From Savagea sp. (GTDB lineage: Bacteria > Bacillota > Bacilli > Bacillales_A > Planococcaceae): a stretch of 9,709 nucleotides of DNA. A model generated the notes under the pieces. The model was not told the origin of the DNA. It was given only the letters and a program-made list of their open reading frames with translations, and made no database searches. Both the position numbers and the translations under genes were made by a program. Positions 1 through 6,339 of this stretch are shown piece by piece (within the stretch, counting starts at the first letter, position 1; every line of letters begins with the position of its first letter). The stretch covers positions 1 to 9,709 of the forward strand of contig JASLJC010000071.1 in NCBI GenBank assembly GCA_030152585.1. The letters run 5' to 3'.

Positions 1-330
1 TACGAAGAAGAGTCGATGTTATTTTTACTTGCGTTAACGAACTCTGTCGGCGGTTTTGAAAAAATTTCACCGGATGCGGAATTAGACGACGGCTATTTTA
101 CTTTAATGGCGTTAAAAAAATGTAATATTGCAGATTTCATACGTCTTGCGACATTGGCATTGCGCGGAGAACATTTAGATGACCCACTCGTTTTCCATAC
201 GAAAGCGAAAGAAGTGAAAGTGACGTCTCACGATGAAGTTTTATTAAATTTGGATGGAGAATACGGTGGAAAAGTGCCGGCGACATTTAAAAATTTACAT
301 CAACATATCGAATTTTTCGTTCCGTTTTAA
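1..330 (+). CDS. dagK: Diacylglycerol kinase DagK (DgkB), C-terminal part, 5' end outside window
   Basis: This is the last 109 residues of a soluble lipid kinase that phosphorylates diacylglycerol to phosphatidic acid at the inner face of the membrane, returning diacylglycerol released during lipoteichoic acid synthesis to phospholipid synthesis. The reading frame is open from base 1. It carries the conserved C-terminal signatures LALTNSVGGFE (about residues 9-19 of the fragment), PDAELDDG, NLDGEYGG and NLHQHIEFF, which closely match the end of Staphylococcus and Bacillus DgkB as I remember them. The nucleotide-binding N-terminal half (GGDGT motif) lies to the left of the window. The frame-internal ATG at base 16 is not a start. 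The following gene is rlmCD, as in B. subtilis (yerQ-yefA region), 68 bases downstream with no terminator between, so some co-transcription is likely. Confidence 0.93.
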   Translation, partial: YEEESMLFLLALTNSVGGFEKISPDAELDDGYFTLMALKKCNIADFIRLATLALRGEHLDDPLVFHTKAKEVKVTSHDEVLLNLDGEYGGKVPATFKNLHQHIEFFVPF

Positions 331-357
331 CATTCGATGGAGCAGTGAAAAGAAACG

Positions 358-366
358 TGTTACACT
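358..366 (+). promoter_or_regulatory. Possible extended -10 element before rlmCD
   Basis: TGT followed by TACACT matches the extended -10 form TGnTATAAT with two differences in the hexamer. The region 17 bases upstream (TGGAGC) is a poor -35. If used, transcription would begin about base 373, just ahead of the rlmCD ribosome binding site. This could give rlmCD its own start in addition to read-through from dagK. Weak evidence. Confidence 0.3.
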
Positions 367-398
367 GAGAGCTAGAAGGTGTTAGAGGAGGATTTTTT

Positions 399-1763
399 TT
401 GGGTTATCCGGTAGAAAAAAATGAAGTATATGACAGTGTCGTCACAGACATGACGTCAGCAGGAGCAGGCGTCGTAAAAATTAACCATTATCCGTTATTC
501 GTTCAAGGGGCATTACGTGATGAAACAGTGCGTATCCGTGTGACGAAAACGTTAAAAAAATATGGTTTTGCACAGTTAGAAGAAGTATTACAACCGTCTC
601 CTATACGTCAACAAGCACCGTGTAAAGTGTATGATACGTGTGGGGGTTGTCAAATTCAACATATGACGTATGAAGGACAACTAGAAGAAAAACGAAAAAT
701 CGTCGAAAATGCGTTTCGCCGACTCGGTCAATTTGAAGATGTCGTCGTACAACCGACGCTCGGAATGAAAGATCCGTGGCGCTACCGAAATAAATCGCAA
801 GTGCCGCTTCAATATGTTGACGGACGTCCTGTATGGGGATTTTTTAAGCCGCGTACGCATGAAATCGTCCCGACAGAAACGTGTCTCATTCAAACAGAAG
901 AAGCAGATGCGTTATTAAATGCACTCACTGCCTCATTACTAGAGCTCGGCATTTCACTTTACGATGAACGCCGACACGAAGGTCTGTTGCGTCATGTCAT
1001 CGTTCGAAAAGGTATTCAAACAGGTGAAGTGATGGTCGTGTTAGTGACAAATGGTACGTCATTACCGAATAAAGAATTACTGATCGACATCATTTGTCAA
1101 ACAGTACCGAACGTTACATCTATCGTTCAAAATATGAATACGAAAAAGACGAATGTCATTTTTGGACCGCAGTCGAAAACGTTGTACGGTCAATCGTTCA
1201 TCGTTGATAAAATCGGTAATATTGCATTTGAAATTTCTGATCGTTCCTTTTATCAAGTGAATTCAGAGCAGATGGAAGTATTGTATGACGTTGCGTTACA
1301 ATATGCGGATTTAACAGGTCAAGAAACAGTCATCGATGCGTATTGTGGTATCGGTACGATTTCTCTCTTTTTAGCAAAACGAGCAAAACACGTCTACGGA
1401 GTTGAAATTGTTGAACAAGCGATCGATGATGCGAAACGAAATGCGGCGTATAATGACATTGAAAATGTTACATTTACAGCAGGAAAAGCAGAAGAAATTG
1501 TTCCCATTTGGTATGAAAATGGTGTCCAAGCGGACGTATTCGTCGTCGACCCGCCGCGTAAAGGATGCGACGTAACATTATTAGAAACGATGATTGCACA
1601 CGAACCGAAAAAAATTGTTTACGTTTCTTGTAATCCTGCGACATTAGCACGAGATGTTCGTATACTCGTTGATGGTGGGTATACGTTAGAAAATGTTCAA
1701 CCGGTTGATATGTTTGGACATACGATGCACGTTGAAACGGTCGTGTCGTTAACGAAACGATAA
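399..1763 (+). CDS. rlmCD: 23S rRNA (uracil-C5)-methyltransferase RlmCD (RumA/TrmA family)
   Basis: SAM-dependent enzyme that makes 5-methyluridine in 23S rRNA. The B. subtilis homologue modifies both U747 and U1939, and with 454 residues this protein matches its usual size. Domains in order: N-terminal TRAM RNA-binding domain (about 5-65); a 4Fe-4S cluster site with Cys75, Cys81, Cys84 and Cys162; a central domain with the FYQVN motif (284-288); the SAM-binding loop DAYCGIGT (313-320); the DPPRKGCD motif (384-391); nucleophile Cys411 in VSCNP; and general base Glu446 in HVE, 35 residues later as in RumA. All key residues are present. The start is TTG: GGAGG at 387-391 lies 7 bases before it and no in-frame ATG is nearby. 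Being the only such family member seen here, it could be single-site rather than dual-site; the sequence does not decide this. It follows dagK and ends before a bidirectional terminator shared with csbD. Confidence 0.95.
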   Translation: MGYPVEKNEVYDSVVTDMTSAGAGVVKINHYPLFVQGALRDETVRIRVTKTLKKYGFAQLEEVLQPSPIRQQAPCKVYDTCGGCQIQHMTYEGQLEEKRKIVENAFRRLGQFEDVVVQPTLGMKDPWRYRNKSQVPLQYVDGRPVWGFFKPRTHEIVPTETCLIQTEEADALLNALTASLLELGISLYDERRHEGLLRHVIVRKGIQTGEVMVVLVTNGTSLPNKELLIDIICQTVPNVTSIVQNMNTKKTNVIFGPQSKTLYGQSFIVDKIGNIAFEISDRSFYQVNSEQMEVLYDVALQYADLTGQETVIDAYCGIGTISLFLAKRAKHVYGVEIVEQAIDDAKRNAAYNDIENVTFTAGKAEEIVPIWYENGVQADVFVVDPPRKGCDVTLLETMIAHEPKKIVYVSCNPATLARDVRILVDGGYTLENVQPVDMFGHTMHVETVVSLTKR

Positions 1764-1779
1764 ACGTATTCGTTTTTAA

Positions 1780-1822
1780 GCATAAAAAAAGTTCGAGCAG
1801 TTGCTCGAACTTTTCGTTATGC
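1780..1822. terminator. Bidirectional intrinsic terminator between rlmCD and csbD
   Basis: A perfect 9-bp stem (GTTCGAGCA at 1791-1799, TGCTCGAAC at 1802-1810) has a 2-base GT centre. It is flanked by an A-run on the left (1784-1790) and TTTT on the right, and beyond these GCATAA (1780-1785) pairs with TTATGC (1817-1822). The A-run and T-run make it work on both strands, so it serves the convergent genes rlmCD and csbD. It sits 16 bases after the rlmCD stop and ends next to the csbD stop. Confidence 0.92.
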
Positions 1823-1823
1823 A

Positions 1824-2138
1824 TTATTGTTTTTCTTTATTAAATAAGCTTTTAACTTTATTTTTAGCATCCGTCGCTGCTTCTTTCGTTTTTTCAGCTG
1901 CATTTTCTGCTTTATGTTTTACGTCGTCTGCAAACTGTTCTGTTTTATCTTTCGCATCGTGTGCGGCATGCTCGACTTTATCTTTTGCATCACCGAACGC
2001 TTTTTCTGCTTTACCTTTTAATTGGTCGACTTTACCGTCTGCTTTCGTTTTTTCGTTTCCTGTAACGTCACCTGCGACTTCTTTAACGTTACCTTTTACT
2101 TCATTTGCTGTACCTTTCACATCGTCTTTTACTGACAT
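1824..2138 (-). CDS. csbD: CsbD-family general-stress protein with LEA-like 11-residue repeats
   Basis: Small (104 residues), highly charged, soluble protein without Cys or Trp. Residues 1-50 resemble the CsbD family, with repeated units such as VKGNVKEVAGD and KVDQLKGKAEKAFGD. CsbD of B. subtilis is a sigma-B-controlled stress protein of unknown molecular function. Residues 51-94 form four consecutive 11-residue repeats (51-61, 62-72, 73-83, 84-94) of the type xKxKxExAAxD, as in group 3 LEA proteins, which fold into amphipathic helices on drying. The tail SLFNKEKQ is basic. I infer a protective role under desiccation, osmotic or other stress, probably in the cytoplasm. The start is firm: AGGAGG lies 7-8 bases upstream of the ATG. 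A sigma-B-like promoter lies 37 bases upstream of the start codon. It is convergent with rlmCD and divergent from oatA. The antisense frame over this gene is a low-complexity shadow. Confidence 0.88.
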   Translation of the reverse strand: MSVKDDVKGTANEVKGNVKEVAGDVTGNEKTKADGKVDQLKGKAEKAFGDAKDKVEHAAHDAKDKTEQFADDVKHKAENAAEKTKEAATDAKNKVKSLFNKEKQ

Positions 2139-2174
2139 ATGAAAACCTCCTAAAGTTTGTATTGTAATGTATAC

Positions 2175-2199
2175 ATAACCGAATAGAAGAAATTAAAAC
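2175..2199 (-). promoter_or_regulatory. Candidate sigma-B promoter of csbD
   Basis: Read on the minus strand, GTTTTA (2194-2199), a 13-base spacer and GGTTAT (2175-2180) fit the sigma-B consensus GTTTAA-N12-14-GGGTAT with one difference in each box. Predicted transcription start is about 2168, giving a leader of about 30 bases that contains the AGGAGG site. Known csbD genes are sigma-B dependent, so position and function agree. A sigma-A promoter is not apparent here. Confidence 0.7.
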
Positions 2200-2314
2200 C
2201 TAATTTTGATGAAAAAAATAAAAAAATCAACTGAATAAAAAAAGAATCAAACTAAAGAAAAAGTAAGACCGTCTAAGTATTAAGAAAGAAGCATATATAG
2301 AAGTGGTGATAGTA

Positions 2315-4189
2315 TTGAACGAAACGAAGCCGAAAAACAAACGTCGATACATGCCAGGGTTAGATGGGTTACGAGGGCTTGCGGTATTAGGTGTTATTTT
2401 TTATCATATGAACTTCCCTTGGGCTGCTGGTGGATTACTCGGTGTGACGATATTTTTCGTTTTATCCGGTTATTTAATAACGGATATTTTACTTTCGGAT
2501 TGGGAAACGAAAGGAAATATTCAACTCATTCGATTTTGGTGGCGGAGAATTCGAAGGTTATTCCCGGCACTTTATACGATGTTATTTTTTGTAACGATTT
2601 GGATTACATTATTTCAACGTGAATTGTTAAGTCCGTTACGGGAAGATTTAGTATCTGTCATTTTTTATTTTAGTAACTGGTGGTTCATCTTTAAAGATGT
2701 TTCGTATTTTGAAAGTTATGATACGCCATCGGTTGTCGGTCATTTTTGGTCGCTTGCGATCGAAGAGCAATTTTACATATTTTGGCCGATTGTCGTCATT
2801 TTGTTAATGTTCCTTTTTAAAAAGAGAACAGCGTCATTGTTTTGGATCATCTTTACATTAGCACTCGCTTCTGCTGTATGGATGGGTATTTTATATATAC
2901 CGGGAGAAGATCCGAGTCGTGTTTATTACGGAACAGATACGCGTGCCTTTTCTTTACTTGCTGGAGCAGCACTTGCCGTCGTTTGGCCGAGTCGAAAGTT
3001 AGCTCAACAAGTCGGGTGGAAGCAACGATTAACACTAGACCTCGTCGGTTTAGGAGCGCTCGTCTTTTTAGCCTTTATGTTTTATACAGCAGATCCATTT
3101 GATGAAATTTTATATGTCGGGGGTATGTTTATTATTTCGCTCATGACGGCGATTTTGATTGCTGTACTCGTTCATCCTTCGAGTATATTGGCGAAAATAT
3201 TAAGTTTTAAACCGTTAAAATGGGCAGGTTTGCGGTCTTATGCGATGTATTTATGGCACTATCCGATCGTATTACTTACAGGAGCGACATTTTATAATGA
3301 CGGTTCGTGGAGTTTGCTCGTTGTTTTCCAGCTCGCTTTAATTTTTCTCATCGCAGAGTTGTCATGGCAGCTCATTGAACGTCCAGTAAGTAATGGTTGG
3401 ATCGAGCGAACGTGGCAACGTTTACGTACGCGTAAATGGCGTATGAAAAGTGCATTAAAACGGCGTCGGGTAGCGGTTATTTTGTTCGGCTTTGGATTGC
3501 TGATTGCAAGTGTCGGACTCGCGACAGCGCCGACGTTTAAAGCGTCGCATGAAGGCAAAAAAGAAGAATTACAATATGCGATGGATGAAGAACAAAAAGA
3601 AAAAGCTGAACGAGAGCGTCAACGTTTAGAAGAAGAAGTAGCGCAACAAGAAATGAAAGAAGAAGAAAGAAAAGCCCTTTTACTTGAACAACTTCACCAA
3701 GAGCATGTGACGGTTATTGGTGATTCAGTCATATTAGATGCCGTAGATGACTTGCGAGAAACGTTTCCGAACTTATCGGCAGATGTCAAAATCGGTCGTC
3801 AACTCGTAGCAGCGTACGATGTCGTAGAACAGCTAGAAGCGAACGGACAACTCGGTGAACATGTCATTTTAAGTTTAGGCTCAAATGGTAATTTCAATAC
3901 GAAAACGTTACAACAATTAATCGACCGTATCGGAAAAGAGCGTCACATTTATGTCGTAACGACACGTATTCGAGATTCGTGGCAAGACCGTGTCAACGCC
4001 AATTTACGAAATGCTGCTGCTGCGAACGAGCATGTGACAGTTATCGATTGGCATAAAGAAAGTGCGAATCAACCGTCTTGGTTTGAACCTGACCAAACGC
4101 ATTTACGTCCTGAAGGTGGAAAAGGATTTGCAAATGTTGTCGTTCAATATATGGAACAACGCGTCGTTGAAGAACGTCTCGTACAATGA
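2315..4189 (+). CDS. oatA: Peptidoglycan O-acetyltransferase, OatA/YrhL type (acyltransferase-3 membrane domain plus SGNH domain)
   Basis: Integral membrane enzyme that moves acetyl groups across the membrane and places them on the C6 hydroxyl of N-acetylmuramic acid, conferring lysozyme resistance in S. aureus. Numbering is from the TTG at 2315 (624 residues). The N-terminal acyltransferase-3 domain (about 12-360) has roughly ten hydrophobic segments, the R20-x10-H31 signature in GLRG...FYH, the RRIRRLFPA loop and WSLAIEEQF (145-153). An extra membrane segment (about 385-402) is followed by a Glu/Lys/Arg-rich coiled-coil linker (about 411-461) and an extracellular SGNH domain: Ser471 in GDSV, IGRQ, LGSNG, and Asp593/His596 in DQTH, equivalent to S453, D575 and H578 of S. 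aureus OatA. The start is chosen because GGTGAT (2305-2310), part of an extended Shine-Dalgarno, lies 4 bases before TTG; the in-frame GTG codons at 2303 and 2306 overlap that site. Monocistronic, with its own terminator. Acceptor specificity is inferred from the family. Confidence 0.9.
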   Translation: MNETKPKNKRRYMPGLDGLRGLAVLGVIFYHMNFPWAAGGLLGVTIFFVLSGYLITDILLSDWETKGNIQLIRFWWRRIRRLFPALYTMLFFVTIWITLFQRELLSPLREDLVSVIFYFSNWWFIFKDVSYFESYDTPSVVGHFWSLAIEEQFYIFWPIVVILLMFLFKKRTASLFWIIFTLALASAVWMGILYIPGEDPSRVYYGTDTRAFSLLAGAALAVVWPSRKLAQQVGWKQRLTLDLVGLGALVFLAFMFYTADPFDEILYVGGMFIISLMTAILIAVLVHPSSILAKILSFKPLKWAGLRSYAMYLWHYPIVLLTGATFYNDGSWSLLVVFQLALIFLIAELSWQLIERPVSNGWIERTWQRLRTRKWRMKSALKRRRVAVILFGFGLLIASVGLATAPTFKASHEGKKEELQYAMDEEQKEKAERERQRLEEEVAQQEMKEEERKALLLEQLHQEHVTVIGDSVILDAVDDLRETFPNLSADVKIGRQLVAAYDVVEQLEANGQLGEHVILSLGSNGNFNTKTLQQLIDRIGKERHIYVVTTRIRDSWQDRVNANLRNAAAANEHVTVIDWHKESANQPSWFEPDQTHLRPEGGKGFANVVVQYMEQRVVEERLVQ

Positions 4190-4231
4190 AAGGTAGAAAT
4201 GTAGAGCAACACTCTACATTTCTACTTTTCA
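4187..4231 (+). terminator. Intrinsic terminator of oatA, overlapping the stop codon
   Basis: A 20-bp hairpin has left arm 4187-4206, loop CAACA (4207-4211) and right arm 4212-4231. All positions are complementary except one G-U wobble, and TTT follows. The left arm begins with the TGA stop codon of oatA. The pairing is nearly symmetrical but the flanks are not strongly A/T-tracted, so it may also act as an mRNA 3' stabiliser. Confidence 0.85.
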
Positions 4232-4341
4232 TTTGGCCTTTTGAAGCGTCTGTTGCAAGAAGTATCCGTGCGTTCTCATTCGTGTTAGTATAAAGATAAC
4301 GTCTAATTTTAAAAAAAATAAAGAACGCGAAGGAGTTTCAA

Positions 4342-5028
4342 ATGAACATTCACATTTTATATGAAGATAACCATTTACTCGTCGTTGATAAACCGCGCAA
4401 CATGCCGGTACAACTCGATGAAAGTGAAGATGAAGATTTACTCACAGTATTGAAGGAAGATATTAAAATAAGATATAATAAACCAGGCAATGTCTATTTA
4501 GCCCTCGTCCACCGATTAGATCGTCCAGTAGGGGGAGCGATCGTTTTTGCTAAAACGTCGAAAGCAGCAAGTCGTCTTGCGGATCAATTAAGAAAGCGTG
4601 AAATTGACCGTGAATATTTTGCGATTGTTCGAGGAGTAGTAAAAAACGATGTCGGCACGCTAGAACATCAATTGTGGAAAGATCGCAAGCGAAATGAAGT
4701 ACATGTCGTCGGTAAACGTGACCGACGTGGAAAAGCAGCACGTCTCCACTATCGTGTTGTAGGGCGAACAGCTGATTTTACACTCGTCCGCGTTCAGTTA
4801 GAAACGGGACGTTCTCATCAAATTCGTGTACAATTTGCAGCGATAGGGCATCCATTATACGGAGACCAAAAATATGGGTCAAAAGTGAATCGACCGGGCG
4901 AACAAATCGCATTATGGTCGACGCAATTAACGTTTCGTCACCCTACGAAAAAAGAACCTGTGACAGTTCGTTCATATCCACCGATAGAGTATCCGTGGAA
5001 TGAGTGGACAGAAGCGGATTATAAATAA
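4342..5028 (+). CDS. RluA-family RNA pseudouridine synthase without S4 domain
   Basis: Converts uridine to pseudouridine in an RNA, most likely rRNA. The exact target cannot be told from sequence. At 228 residues it is shorter than RluD/RluC (about 300) because the N-terminal S4 RNA-binding domain is absent; the catalytic domain begins almost at once (ILYEDNHLLVVDKP, 5-18). The catalytic aspartate is Asp60 in HRLDRPVGG (57-65); most RluA members have T-SG in the last positions, and the PVGG form marks a known Bacillota subgroup. Other motifs: EYFAIVRG (91-98), LETGRSHQIR (153-162), GHPLYGDQKYG (169-179) and the closing FRHP (198-201). All catalytic features are intact. AAGGAG (4330-4335) precedes the ATG by 6 bases. 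A possible extended -10 (TGTTAGTAT, 4283-4291) lies upstream without a good -35. The ATP-grasp gene starts 14 bases after the stop, so both are probably on one transcript. Confidence 0.9.
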   Translation: MNIHILYEDNHLLVVDKPRNMPVQLDESEDEDLLTVLKEDIKIRYNKPGNVYLALVHRLDRPVGGAIVFAKTSKAASRLADQLRKREIDREYFAIVRGVVKNDVGTLEHQLWKDRKRNEVHVVGKRDRRGKAARLHYRVVGRTADFTLVRVQLETGRSHQIRVQFAAIGHPLYGDQKYGSKVNRPGEQIALWSTQLTFRHPTKKEPVTVRSYPPIEYPWNEWTEADYK

Positions 5029-5042
5029 AAGGAAGTTGAGCG

Positions 5043-6260
5043 ATGATAAAAGATTATCCCTTTATTCCGATTATTGTCGGAACGGACATGAACGCTTACA
5101 ATATGGCGATTTCATTCCATGCACATTATAAAATTCATCCTGTTCTCGTCGGACGGGGAATGTTGTCCTTTACGAAATTTAGCTCGATTCCGTATGCAAT
5201 CGAAATTAATGAACGTCTAGGAGAAAGCGAAACATTCGTTTCATTTTTAATCGAAGTTGCCAATAAATATAAAGAAGATGGCAAGCAATTATTGTTGATC
5301 GGTACGAATGATTTATTCGTCCGTTTAATTATCGAAAATAGTGAAGTACTTCGTTCGTATTATACGTTTAATTATATCGATGAGCCGTTATTAAATACGT
5401 TACTCGTGAAGAAAAACTTTTATGAGTTATGTAAACGTCACGATATCGATATTCCGTCGACGTATTTTCATTCGTGTCAATCGAATGAGCGGTTTGAAGA
5501 AGAAGTCATGTTTCCAGTCATTATCAAACCGTCAAACGGTGTGTTATATTATAAAAATCCGTTCGAAGGAATGCAAAAGGTATATAAAGTCGATAGTTAC
5601 GAAGAAGTAAATGACGTCATTCAAACGATTCAAGCGAGTGGATACGACGATGATTTAATTATTCAAGATTATATTCCAGGTGATGATACGTATATGTGGG
5701 ATTCTGTCGTTTACGTAAATCAGCACGGGGAAAGTGAACTCGTCACGTTAGCACAAGTCGTTTTACAAGAACATACGGTCACTGCAATCGGAAATTATAC
5801 CGCATTAATTACACGTTACGATGAGCCGTTAATGAAAAAGTTAAAAAACTTTTTGGAAGAAATCGGTTACGTCGGCTTTGCGAACTTCGATTTAAAGTAC
5901 GACCATCGAGATGGTAAAATGAAAGTGTTTGAAGTGAATATCCGTCAAGGACGTTCGAGTTATTATACGACGAGTTGTGGGCATAATATGGCGAAATATA
6001 TCGTCGATGATGTCATTTATGACCGTCCGAAAAGTTGTACGTATTTAAATAAAGAACATTTATTTACCGTTGTTCCGAAATATGTATTAAAACGATTTGT
6101 AAAAAATGAAACGATTCAACAAGAGATTCGTACATTGTTAAAAGAACGGAAATTTGAAAATCCGCTCTTTTATCCACGCGATCAAGATGTGAAACGTAAA
6201 TTTTATTTAATGGCTCGACAAGTGAACTACGTACGAAAATATCGTCAAAACAATTGGTAA
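5043..6260 (+). CDS. ATP-grasp carboxylate-amine ligase, related to D-aspartate ligases
   Basis: ATP-grasp enzymes join a carboxylate to an amine through an acyl-phosphate. The 405 residues contain an N-terminal pre-ATP-grasp domain beginning IPIIVGTDMNAY (8-19), an opening typical of the D-aspartate ligase group (Lactococcus and Enterococcus Asl, which adds D-Asp to the lysine of the peptidoglycan stem). The ATP-grasp core has the nucleotide-binding lysine K162 in VIIKPSNG (159-166), the adenine-contact strand IIQDYIPGDD (206-215), and metal-binding acids D283 in NFDLKYD and E297/N299 in FEVNIRQGRSS (296-306). A basic tail covers 345-405. No signal peptide or membrane segment, so it is cytoplasmic. 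AAAAGGAAG at 5027-5035 is the ribosome binding site. The gene lies 14 bases behind the pseudouridine synthase and is closed by a hairpin. Its substrate is unknown: peptidoglycan cross-bridge synthesis is a family-based guess, and no aspartate racemase gene is visible here. Confidence 0.82.
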   Translation: MIKDYPFIPIIVGTDMNAYNMAISFHAHYKIHPVLVGRGMLSFTKFSSIPYAIEINERLGESETFVSFLIEVANKYKEDGKQLLLIGTNDLFVRLIIENSEVLRSYYTFNYIDEPLLNTLLVKKNFYELCKRHDIDIPSTYFHSCQSNERFEEEVMFPVIIKPSNGVLYYKNPFEGMQKVYKVDSYEEVNDVIQTIQASGYDDDLIIQDYIPGDDTYMWDSVVYVNQHGESELVTLAQVVLQEHTVTAIGNYTALITRYDEPLMKKLKNFLEEIGYVGFANFDLKYDHRDGKMKVFEVNIRQGRSSYYTTSCGHNMAKYIVDDVIYDRPKSCTYLNKEHLFTVVPKYVLKRFVKNETIQQEIRTLLKERKFENPLFYPRDQDVKRKFYLMARQVNYVRKYRQNNW

Positions 6261-6266
6261 TTTGCG

Positions 6267-6307
6267 AGGATGCTTTTCATCGTTTCGTACGTGAAGCATC
6301 CTTTTTT
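6267..6307 (+). terminator. Intrinsic terminator after the ATP-grasp gene
   Basis: AGGATGCTT (6267-6275) pairs with AAGCATCCT (6294-6302) around an 18-base loop whose ends (TTCA...GTG) can pair further with a bulge. The T-run 6302-6307 follows. It separates the pseudouridine synthase/ligase unit from the helicase gene. Only about 17 bases remain before the helicase ribosome binding site. Confidence 0.82.
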
Positions 6308-6339
6308 GATGGAAAGAACATAAAAAGGAGTCGAATACA

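Noticed and set aside
1474..1824. Minus-strand frame of 116 codons overlapping the rlmCD end and the terminator
   Set aside because: It would have to run through the bidirectional terminator into the conserved methyltransferase core; no convincing start signal.
1801..2142. Plus-strand open frame of 113 codons over csbD, rich in Ala, Ser and Phe
   Set aside because: It is the complement of the Lys/Ala repeat gene; it has no ribosome binding site, starts inside the terminator hairpin, and csbD has a clear site and promoter.
2294..2299. TATATA as a -10 element for oatA
   Set aside because: It would place transcription start inside the ribosome binding site, and no -35 is found 16-18 bases upstream.
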